From: Chthoniobacteraceae bacterium
Lineage (GTDB): Bacteria > Verrucomicrobiota > Verrucomicrobiia > Chthoniobacterales > Chthoniobacteraceae
Reading direction: 5' to 3'
DNA length: 44,148 nt
Assembly: GCA_947448395.1 (NCBI GenBank)
Contig: CANFNA010000007.1
Location: 1-44,148 of the forward strand
Every line of letters begins with the position of its first letter. The first letter of the stretch is position 1. Shown piece after piece: positions 25,940 through 34,100 of this stretch. The notes under the pieces are model-generated. The model had not been told where the DNA came from. It was given only the letters and a program-made list of their open reading frames with translations, and searched no databases. Made by a program: the position numbers and the translations under genes.

Positions 25940-27175
25940 TCAGGTCGCGAGTCCCTTTAGTGAACCCGTGCTTGTCGCAAACTTGTCCGTTTCGACGCCA
26001 AGCCGCTGGAGCATGCTAACGTACAAGTTGGCCAGAGGCGTGTTGTTTGCCGGGTCGAATACAAGGTGCTGTCCGTGGCGGAACCCGCCGCCAGCGAGGA
26101 TCAGGGGGAGGTTCTGATTGCTGTGCGAGTTGGCGTTGCCAAGGCAGCTGCCGTAGAGAACTTGCGTGGTTTCCAGAAGCGTGCCTCCCGATTCTTGGAC
26201 CGCTTGTAGTGCACTGAGCATCTCTCCAAATAGGGTCATCTGAGCCAGCTCGATTTTTTGAAGTTCAGCGATCTTCTCGGGCTCGTTGCCGTGATGCGTG
26301 AGACTGTGGGTTTCGCTTTTAACTCCCGGCAGGTGTGGCACGACTGAGAAAGTGCTGAGTGTAAGCGTGACTACGCGCGTGCTATCGGTCTGTAGTGCGA
26401 GACGAATCAAGTCGAACATCAGGCGCGAGCGCGCTATGACCTCGTTTGCGTCGGCGATGTCCTTTGGTTGCGGATAGTCAACCTCTGGCTTAGGGCGGTT
26501 CTCCCATTCAATGCTGCGTTGAAGTCGGCCTTCGAGTTCTCGGATGCTTTGGAAGTACTGATCGAGGCGGCTTCGGTCCGTGGAGTCATAGCTCTTCGCC
26601 AAGCGTTTGGATTTATCAAGAAGAAGGTCGAGCACGCTGCCGCCAGACTCGATGCGCCGCATCGTAGCGGCTTTTTCGTCCGGTGTGCCGGCGACAAATA
26701 GACGCCTGTACATAGTTTCGGCGCTGCTCTCCGCCGGTAAAACGACGCCTGAGCGGGACACCGCGACGGAGTCGATGTATTGCTCGTTTTTGCGCACCGA
26801 CAGCGCAAGCGACGGATAGCGCGTATCGGCTCCGATGTTTTCCGCCGCGAGCTGATCGAGCGAAACGGTGTTGCGGAAAGTGGGCTGGCCCGGATGGGGC
26901 GCGCCTGATAAAAAACACTGGCCCGCATGATGGTTGCCGTCGACGCCCGGATGGGACAGTCCGGCAAAGGTGGTGAATTGGCCTCGGTGCGGCGCAAGAG
27001 CATCCAAGTACGGGCTGGAGCGTTCGCCATTCTTGGGAAAGAAAAAGTCTGGCATCATGCCCAGTGGCACGTGAATGGCGAGCAGCCGCCGGGGTGGTTG
27101 CTTTTCCGCGGCCCTTCCGTGGAAGGGAAGAGCGATGCAGGCTCCAGCGGCCAAAAGAAAATCACGACGATTCAT
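25940..27175 (-). CDS. DUF1552 family protein (module III)
   Basis: The protein is 411 residues. A short Tat-type signal, MNRRDFLLAAGACIALPFHG, is at the very N-terminus. DUF1552 landmarks are GNHHAGQCFLSGAPHPGQ, TVSLDQLAAENIGADTRYPS, SRLDQYFQSIRELEGRLQRS, LIRLALQTDSTRVVTLTLS and a C-terminal LYGSCLGNANSHSNQNLPLI. The ATG overlaps the stop of the preceding DUF1592 gene by four bases (ATGA), so the pair is almost certainly translationally coupled. It shares the same motif order as the genes at 11557 and 40064 but is diverged, so these are old paralogues rather than recent copies. No catalytic activity is known for the family. Confidence 0.95.
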   Translation of the reverse strand: MNRRDFLLAAGACIALPFHGRAAEKQPPRRLLAIHVPLGMMPDFFFPKNGERSSPYLDALAPHRGQFTTFAGLSHPGVDGNHHAGQCFLSGAPHPGQPTFRNTVSLDQLAAENIGADTRYPSLALSVRKNEQYIDSVAVSRSGVVLPAESSAETMYRRLFVAGTPDEKAATMRRIESGGSVLDLLLDKSKRLAKSYDSTDRSRLDQYFQSIRELEGRLQRSIEWENRPKPEVDYPQPKDIADANEVIARSRLMFDLIRLALQTDSTRVVTLTLSTFSVVPHLPGVKSETHSLTHHGNEPEKIAELQKIELAQMTLFGEMLSALQAVQESGGTLLETTQVLYGSCLGNANSHSNQNLPLILAGGGFRHGQHLVFDPANNTPLANLYVSMLQRLGVETDKFATSTGSLKGLAT

Positions 27176-29856
27176 TTCAATGCGGGGTTAAGGGGGTTAA
27201 ATAAAGGGCTCTGAGCCAGAGCATGAATCATCGAGCGAAGGCCGTAACCAGTGGTTTTTGTACCGTCGACAATGCTTTGGATTTTTGAACGGTCGGAGTA
27301 GTTCACCTCAGTACCGGTGGCGTAGCGTGAAAGATGGGCGACGAACGCGCGGGCGAGTTTCTCCTCATCGTGTGCGAGCAATGAAACAAACTCTGCGGTG
27401 CTGCTGAAGGGGCGTCCGTCGCGCAGCCTTCCACTCGGATCAACCTGCGGACCGAGCTTGTACTGCACTCGCCAAGCAGTGGTTCCCTTTTCGGGTGGTA
27501 CCTCTCCTTTGCCATTGGAGCGGTAGCGTTCGCGAAGACCACCCACCGGATCAAATGCTTCGAGGGCGAAGCCTGGGGCGTCGATTTTTGCATGACACGC
27601 CGCGCAGCTTGGATCGCTGCGGTGTCGATCCAGCTGTTCACGCACCGTTGTGGCGCCGCGAGTGTCGGGGTCAATCGCCGAAATGCCGGGGGGCGGCGGC
27701 GGCGCCGGATCGTTGAGCAGACGGTCGGACACCCACACGCCGCGTTTAACTGGGGAAGTGGTGGTGCCGTTTGCCGTGAGTTTGAGGATGGCCGCCTGAC
27801 CGAGCAGGCCGCCCCGGAGGCTCTCGGGCGGCACCGCCACCTTGCGGAGCTCCACACCTTCCACCCCAGGAATTCCGTAATGCTCGGCGAGACGCTGGGT
27901 GAGCATGGCGAATCCTGGCTTGAGCAGCGCGCGGACTGGCAGGTCGTTCGTGATCAATTCACGCAGGAAAGCGGGGGTCTCGGCGGCCAAACCCTCGTGC
28001 AGCAGGAAACGGTACTCAGGGTAAAGCAAAGGGTCCGGCGTGGTCTCCTCGAGTCTGCTCAGCTCAAGCCATTGGCGTGCGAAATCCTCGTAGAACGCCT
28101 GACTGCGGGGGTCCGCAAGAAGACGATCAATCTGGGTTCTGAGCACTTCGGGTTTGCAGAGCGAGCGGGTGCGGGCCTCGGCAAGGAGTGCCTCGTCTGG
28201 CGGTCCGTTCCAGAGCCAGTAAGAGAGGCGGGAAGCGAGGGCGAAGTTTTCATTGTTAGCAAAAAAGTCTGTTTCGTCTTTTGCATCGCCCGCGAGAAAA
28301 AGAAATTCCGGCGAGGTGAGTGCCGCACCATAAACCCGGCGCATGGCGTCCTCAAAACAATCGCCGTCCCTAAGACGTCTCTGGAGCAATTCTAGATACG
28401 GCTCGATTTCCGCCTCCCTGACATCCCGGCGGAAGGCGCGTGGGAGGAAACTGGCAAGCAAACGGCTGGCATCCTTGACGGGGTTGTCCGAATAAACCGT
28501 CTCCAGCGGAGGGGTACGGTCTTTGGGAGGAAGGTCTGTTGTGTAATTGGGAAGATAGCCGCCGACACTCCGGATTTTTTCGCGTCGGGGTGGGGTAACA
28601 CCGGTTCCCGCTGAAAAGGGCTTAATGGGCAGGTCTGCAAAGACGCGCTGGTGACTGGAGGGGGGCCATTGCGCGTTCAGCGGTCCTTCGATCTCAAACC
28701 AATCGAGCGCCACTCCCGGCCCAACGTGTTTCTGTGCCCGGCCCGCAATCTGGCCGATCCGCAGTCCGTTCCAAGGGAGAGACACTGGGTCGAAAACGAT
28801 GGACTCGTGGGCATCCAGCCAAGTGAGGATTTCGCCTTCTTTGGATTGCATCGACGGGGCGGTGAATGTTGAAAGCACGCGACCGCCCTCCTGCTGTTTG
28901 CCTTCTTCATGAGCGCGAAGCACGGCGGCCTGAGGCGCGGCGCAAGGATTGGGGCGAGCGTCCTTCCATTGGAACCCCCAGATGGACACCTTCAAGCGGT
29001 ACATTCCAGGGTAGATCGCTGAGACGTTCATGCCTGCCTCGTAACCCCCGAGATTAGGATTAAGCAGGCCAACTGCGCCCTGGTCCTGGCTGACCTTGAG
29101 TTCCTTGACCAGCTGCTTGCGTTCTGGAAGGTCCGCGCCTTCGAATCCTACATGGCCTTGTTTATCGTCCTCCCCGCCTCGCACGGGCAGAGTGGGGTCC
29201 GGCGCCTTGTCTTTGAGAAGGACGTACTGACCGTGCTCAAGATTGGCTCCGAACTTAAAGAGCCCCGCGGGATAGATCCGCTTTTGGTAGACGGGTGGAG
29301 GCGTGCTTCGAGTGGCGATGGCCGCATCCAGGGCCTTCTCAATGGCCTCCTGATAGGCCGCGAGATGGCCGGGCGAGAGGTCAAGACCACCCGCTATTTT
29401 GTCGTATCCGGCCACTCGCCCGTCTGCTGGAAGAAGGTGGGTGATTTCGAGCCGAGGCAAAGCGAGGAGGTCCTGCAGGGAATTCTGGAACTCTTTTCGG
29501 GTGAGCCGCCGCAGCTGGGTGCGGATCGGACGGACTTTTGAGGCGGCTTCTTTTAGGTGAGCATCCAGTTCCGAGAGGAAGACCGTTTGCTCTTCAACTT
29601 GCGGGCGGACCTTTTTCTTGGCGGGCGGCATCTCCCCGCCGGCGACGACGTCGTGAATGCGGATCCAACGATCCAATTCCTGTTGCTCGGAGCCGAGCGC
29701 CGTGAGGTTAAAGCCGCCTTTTTTGGTGTCCTCGTCATGGCACTCGGAGCAGTGCTTTTCCAAAAAGGCGCGCGGTTGTGCCGCCGTTAGAACGGACTGC
29801 AAGGAAAAGACGACCATGCAAACGGCAAAAAATTTAGCGGGCGGTAGTTTCAGCAT
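27172..29856 (-). CDS. DUF1592-family cytochrome c protein (module III)
   Basis: I start at the ATG at 29856 (MLKLPPAKFFAVCMVVFSLQ), giving 894 residues and a clean Sec signal. The ORF track adds 124 upstream codons that overlap another frame. The first heme motif is CSECH at residues 36-40. DUF1587 follows (LRRLTRKEFQNSLQDLLALP), then a central beta-rich part with MYRLKVSIWGFQWKDARPNP, probably carbohydrate-binding. DUF1595 (LLASFLPRAFRRDVREAEIE) comes next, then DUF1592 (LASRLSYWLWNGPPDEALLA), DUF1588 with CAACHAKIDAPGFALEAFDP, and DUF1585 (LARAFVAHLSRYATGTEVNY). The stop overlaps the DUF1552 start by four bases. Its start lies 23 bases inside the end of the upstream 190-residue ORF. It is probably a periplasmic diheme redox protein. 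Confidence 0.93.
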   Translation of the reverse strand: MLKLPPAKFFAVCMVVFSLQSVLTAAQPRAFLEKHCSECHDEDTKKGGFNLTALGSEQQELDRWIRIHDVVAGGEMPPAKKKVRPQVEEQTVFLSELDAHLKEAASKVRPIRTQLRRLTRKEFQNSLQDLLALPRLEITHLLPADGRVAGYDKIAGGLDLSPGHLAAYQEAIEKALDAAIATRSTPPPVYQKRIYPAGLFKFGANLEHGQYVLLKDKAPDPTLPVRGGEDDKQGHVGFEGADLPERKQLVKELKVSQDQGAVGLLNPNLGGYEAGMNVSAIYPGMYRLKVSIWGFQWKDARPNPCAAPQAAVLRAHEEGKQQEGGRVLSTFTAPSMQSKEGEILTWLDAHESIVFDPVSLPWNGLRIGQIAGRAQKHVGPGVALDWFEIEGPLNAQWPPSSHQRVFADLPIKPFSAGTGVTPPRREKIRSVGGYLPNYTTDLPPKDRTPPLETVYSDNPVKDASRLLASFLPRAFRRDVREAEIEPYLELLQRRLRDGDCFEDAMRRVYGAALTSPEFLFLAGDAKDETDFFANNENFALASRLSYWLWNGPPDEALLAEARTRSLCKPEVLRTQIDRLLADPRSQAFYEDFARQWLELSRLEETTPDPLLYPEYRFLLHEGLAAETPAFLRELITNDLPVRALLKPGFAMLTQRLAEHYGIPGVEGVELRKVAVPPESLRGGLLGQAAILKLTANGTTTSPVKRGVWVSDRLLNDPAPPPPPGISAIDPDTRGATTVREQLDRHRSDPSCAACHAKIDAPGFALEAFDPVGGLRERYRSNGKGEVPPEKGTTAWRVQYKLGPQVDPSGRLRDGRPFSSTAEFVSLLAHDEEKLARAFVAHLSRYATGTEVNYSDRSKIQSIVDGTKTTGYGLRSMIHALAQSPLFNPLNPALK

Positions 29857-30406
29857 GAGAGGGATGGGTGTGAAGCGTGAGCCGGATGTCGGTTGCAAAC
29901 TGCTCGCCGAGTTGTGGGGAGTGTTGGTCTGAGCGCCCGGCACTGCCGGCGCCGATCTGCACAACAAGAAAGCCAGCAGAGTGCGGCAGCACGCACCGGG
30001 GGCTGACGGTTTTCCAACCGGAGGTTGCCCGTTGTGTGCTGAGGTAAAATTGGGCGCCGCTCCCGATGGGTTGATCCGTCGCCGGTGGCCAGGATTCGGC
30101 AACACTGGTCGGCTTACCTTCAAAAACGTAGACTTTGCACATGAATCGAATCGGGGCTTCTTCCCGTGCGCCAGCTTCTCGGAAGCTGGCACCGAGTTCA
30201 ACAAACGCCTCGCGATTTCTTTGGGCATGTTGCGCTAGGTAGTAGCGCTGGCAGATCAGTTCCAACGCTTTTGGTGCTAGCCTTCCCAGGCAGTCCTTGA
30301 GCGCGGCACACCCGCGCGCCCTCCGTTTCATTGAGGCCGCCGGCGAACCAAACGTGCAACAGTCCGCGCCAGCCCTTGGATGGACACCCAATTCCGTACG
30401 CGGCAT
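29834..30406 (-). pseudogene. Suspected fusion remnant: sigma-factor region 4 fragment joined to a FecR-type C-terminal jelly roll
   Basis: An uninterrupted 190-codon frame in the module III direction; residue 26 (30331, MKRRARGCAALK) is another start. Residues 30-55 (CAALKDCLGRLAPKALELIC, then QRYYL) have the spacing of region 4 of PVC ECF sigma factors ('AL..CL.RL......L..RY'), but the helix-turn-helix that should follow is missing. From about residue 62 the chain changes character: AFVELGASFREAG, VYVFEGKPTSVAESWPP, GFLVVQIGAG, LGEQFATDIRLTL. This resembles a beta-sandwich tail such as ends FecR-like or binding proteins. Sigma plus FecR genes often precede cytochrome modules in this phylum, so one deletion could have fused the two. 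It is kept as a pseudogene because region 2 and the HTH are absent; a functional short protein is possible. Confidence 0.45.
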
Positions 30407-30424
30407 TGTATGGGGGCGCTAAAG
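30387..30424 (-). repeat. Dispersed intergenic element, copy F (partial, diverged)
   Basis: On the minus strand it reads CTTTAGCGCCCCCATA, then CAATGCCGCGTACGGAATTG. This corresponds to CTTTAGCGCGCCCC...ATAC...CGCGAACTACGGAAACGGGG of copies C and D with internal gaps. It lies at the upstream edge of the module III reading frames. Confidence 0.4.
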
Positions 30425-30485
30425 GCCGTCGCGTTCGACGAAGGCGTGGGCTTGGTTTTGGGTTTAAGTCCGTCCGATTAGCCCT

Positions 30486-30839
30486 ATGTTTTCCGATCAA
30501 ATGGAGGTCTTTCTGCATCTGCTGCTCTTGTTCGTCGCCTTGGCCCTGAACGGAGTGCTTATCCATGCGATCTTCTGGGGAATCACCTTCACCGTTGACG
30601 AAGCCCATGTGCGGGTGCGCGTCTATGGGTGGACCGTGCGCAAGGTCGCGTTGAGTGACATCGAGTGGGCCGCGTATGATTGGGTGTTCTGGAACGAGCA
30701 TTGGACCAACACCCTGAACCCGAGAAAGATGGTCCTGCTGCGCCGACGCACCGGCCTATTCAAGAATTTCCAAATCAGCCCGCCCTCGCCGCCGGATTTT
30801 CTCAAGGAACTCGCAGCCCACGGGGTGACGGTACGGTGA
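30486..30839 (+). CDS. Small membrane protein, PH-like (bacterial PH domain) candidate
   Basis: The protein is 117 residues, with an alternative start at the Met of MEVFLHLLLL (30501). One N-terminal membrane helix (VFLHLLLLFVALALNGVLIH, about residues 8-27) is followed by an all-beta soluble part. That part reads FTVDEAHVRVRVYGWTVRKV, ALSDIEWAAYD, KMVLLRRRTGLFKNFQISPP. The 'F.V...HVRVRVYGW..RKVALSDI' run is the usual opening of bacterial PH-like domains, and the closing PPDFLKELAAHGV resembles their last helix. It is divergent from module III and otherwise isolated. Role unknown; an envelope sensor or scaffold is possible. Confidence 0.75.
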   Translation: MFSDQMEVFLHLLLLFVALALNGVLIHAIFWGITFTVDEAHVRVRVYGWTVRKVALSDIEWAAYDWVFWNEHWTNTLNPRKMVLLRRRTGLFKNFQISPPSPPDFLKELAAHGVTVR

Positions 30840-31141
30840 GCCATGCATTCACTCTTCGCATGCGTAGTCTCCCTCGCCGCTCCCTTTTCTCGACCCGAAT
30901 TTGGGAGTGGTGCTGGGACTTAAAAAGGAGCTTTGCCTCCTACCGTTGGTCTGTGGTGGGAGTCGGGACGACCCAAGGTAGTTATCGTGTCCTGCCGCGG
31001 CGCGGCGGCGGAATCGTCAACCGCTACTTGAGCATCGTGTTTCGTCTAGCCTGCAGTTCTTGGCAATGAATCCGAAGCTCCGGTCTAATTTCGGATTCAG
31101 GTAGCGGCAAGAGAGCGGCGTTGAGCAAGCCAAACGGCGCT
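30840..31141. other. Convergent intergenic region
   Basis: It separates the end of the PH-like gene (+) from the end of the ThuA giant (-). It contains the hairpin described at 31067-31099 and a weak AGGAG-CTTTGC-CTCCT inverted repeat near 30930-30946. The ORFs listed here have no coding character. Confidence 0.4.
31067..31099. terminator. 10-bp perfect inverted repeat downstream of the ThuA giant
   Basis: TGAATCCGAA-(13 bases)-TTCGGATTCA forms a perfect 10-bp stem 43 bases past the stop of the gene at 31142 (-) and 228 bases past the plus-strand stop at 30839. The position between convergent genes suggests a bidirectional terminator, although a T-run is lacking. Confidence 0.4.
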
Positions 31142-34100
31142 CTATTTGCCAGACACCCATTGCACCGCGTTGCGGATCAAAGCGCGATACGCAGGGTTCA
31201 TGTGCGCCTCTTCTCCGTGGCCAAGGCCGATCCCCACGATCCGCGCCTTTGGGTCTTTCACCACCCAAACAGACGGGTAGGGCAGTTGCGTCTGCGTCTC
31301 TGGTTCCGTCTCCGCGAGGACTTCGACCTCGGCATCGGGTTCGAGGATAATGCGGTAATGTTCATCAACGATTTTGAAATCCGAAGGGACGCCTGCCATC
31401 ACCGGGTGTTTCGGTTGTTTGTTAAACACCGCAAACTGGCCCTTGCCGTGCCCGCGCGCGCCGCCCGCCACAAAGCGGTGATTGTACCCTGACACGGGTG
31501 CCCAGTTGTACCATGAGCCCGCATGCACCACGACGATACCGTGGCCGCCATCGGCAAACAGGTTGAGGGGTTTTTGAAATTCCGGCGTTCCGAAAGATTT
31601 ATGATTGGCACTCAGGACAATCACATCGGCGTTTGGCATGAGTGCGACCGCCTCTTGGGCGTTTGACGTGTATGCAGTCAGGATCTTTCCACCTTCCTGA
31701 AGGGTTGCTGCATCCGCTTGGTGGAAGAAGCGTTCGAAGTCGTGGGAGCTGCCTCCGCCAATGAGCAATGCGCGAATGAGACCGGGTGAGGCCTTTGCGG
31801 GCAGAGTCTCGCCGGATTTCGGCAGATCCGCTGGCGGCGCAGCGACTGGGGCAGGCGTAGGAGCCGCTGGTTTGGCTTCTGCTTTCTCACGGGGTTTTGG
31901 GGTATCCGTGTCAGCGGTGATGGCCAACGTCGTCGGGGCCATGCCGTTTTTATAGCTCTCAAGCACGATCCTGCGGATCGTTGAGCGGTTGGAAACTGGG
32001 AGGGAGAAGTACCTGACGTGATGCCTCTTCAGAAGACCGGTTACGCGCTTGGAGCCAGGGACCTCGAGGCTGGAGTTGTAGTCGATGAAGATGTCTCCGG
32101 AGTAAAGCTCTTCGACCTGTGCTGGCCCGTCGTTGTGTTCGATGGTCACTTTCATCGCAGGTTTGTGCATTTCGGGCGTTCCGCCCCAGCCCGCAATACC
32201 ACTCAGGAAATGCAGGTTTCCCGCAGCGAATCCGACCGGAATTTCGACCCGTTGTGGCAGCGTCGATGCATACGAATTGCCATCACTGTTTTTGAGGACA
32301 ATGACGTTCCCTCCATTTTGTGTGGTGCTGGGGTCTGGGAGCGAGAAGGGCACGTTTTCCGCCGTCACCACTCCAAATTTGAGGGGGCGCACACTGTCGT
32401 CCTTGGCGGCGCGGGATGCGTAGAGACCGCCGCCTTCGGTATCGGTGGTGAAGGCGTTGCCGAGATTCAGGGCGCGAAATTTGGAGTTGCCTCCGCTCAG
32501 ATACGCAAAGATGTCGCGCAATCCATCGGCTCCAAGGGCTTCGAATCCCTCTGGCATCAGAGATTGCGGGACTTCCTGCCGCAGCTTGATGTCTGAGAGA
32601 ACGATATCCTGGGTGACACCTCCTGCCATTTTCAGAAGCAGGGAACGGTCGTTTTCACGTGCGATGATCCCAGTGGCGAAGTTGCCGTTTTTAAGCGCAA
32701 TGTTCCACGTCCTATGCTCATTATCGACGACCCGGCTGGGGTCTGCCACATGGATGAGCAACTCGTGGATTCCATGCACGCCGATACCATCAAGGACCGG
32801 GCCCACTTCCATGCCCACGTTGTTAAACTTGTGGCAGGTCGCACAGGCTGCGCTAAAGAGCTCCCGGCCCTTTTGTGGGTTCCCCGTCTTGGCCGTAATC
32901 TCGGGCTCTAGCCTTGCGATGATCTCGTCCTTGGCGGGGTTCGTTCCGCTGCCGAGTGTGCTGATTACCTGCGTTGCCCGTTTGGAGGTGGTGGCATCCG
33001 GATGCAGGCGCAATTTACTCAGACGAGTGGGGCCCAAAAGTGTGACTTTCAGTGTTTTAGCCTCCAGAGCGTCCAGCACCGCGTTCGCCCAAACGACCCG
33101 TCCTGTGAGTGCATCAAACAAAGCGCTTTGAGCAATGGGGGACAGGGTTGGAAGCAAGGGAATCAGACGTTTGCCCAAATCCGCGTCCTCATCCGAGGAC
33201 AGCGCGCGCACCATCTCCACCGCGAGTGTGTCCTCGGGTTTTGTGTCGAGGAGCGCCAGCATCCGATCCAGAATCCGGGGGTCGCTCTTGCGAACGCCGA
33301 GGAGACCGCGGACGGCAGAGGCGCGGAGCGGGGCGGAAGATTGGGGGTCTTCTGCGAGTTTGAGAGCGGCTTCAATGGCGGCCGTGATTTCGCTCGTGAA
33401 TTCCCCCTTTGTCCAAGCTGCGGCAATGGGCATTGCAGTGGCTGAGAGTGACGGGTTGGAGGAGGTAAGGAGGGATTTGAGGGCGGCGCGGACGGGTGAG
33501 AGGTCTGCGGGGGCGGTTGTTTTAAGCGAGGCCAGTGCGTCGAGAACCGTGCGGGCAAGCGCCTCTGAGTGAGTTGGCGTTTTTGCCGCTGCATTTACGA
33601 TACCCACGAGCGCCTCGGGCTGATTTGCTTCCGCGAGGGAGCGTGCCAGGGAGTGTGCCAAGTCAAGCAGGGCGTTACTTGGTGCCATGGCTGAGGCGAG
33701 GGCCGCTTCGAGGATGGGGCGTGGGTTTGAGGACGCGGCTGCAATTGCGGCGCTTCGTGACCAGGGGTCAGAAAGTTTGGGAAGCGTTGAGAGAAGCGCC
33801 TTTGCGCCTTCTTCATTCAGCGGACTGGAAGCCATCGCTCGCAGCGCTGTGAGGCGCACTCGCGCGTCAGCGTCATCAAGTAACGACGCAATGTTTGCGG
33901 CATTCTTTGCGCCTAGGGATTCGACAACCAGCAGGGCGGATTTGCGGACGCCGGCGTTCTCACTCCGGAGCGCGAGTTGAAGGGTTTCGGGCGTGAGATG
34001 GTCCAGACGCTTTAAGGCCCAGAGTGCAAGGATGCGTGCGGGAGCAAATTTCTCGCCCTCGGCCATTGCGGTTAAGGCGGGAACAGCCTGCCCAGCGTCT

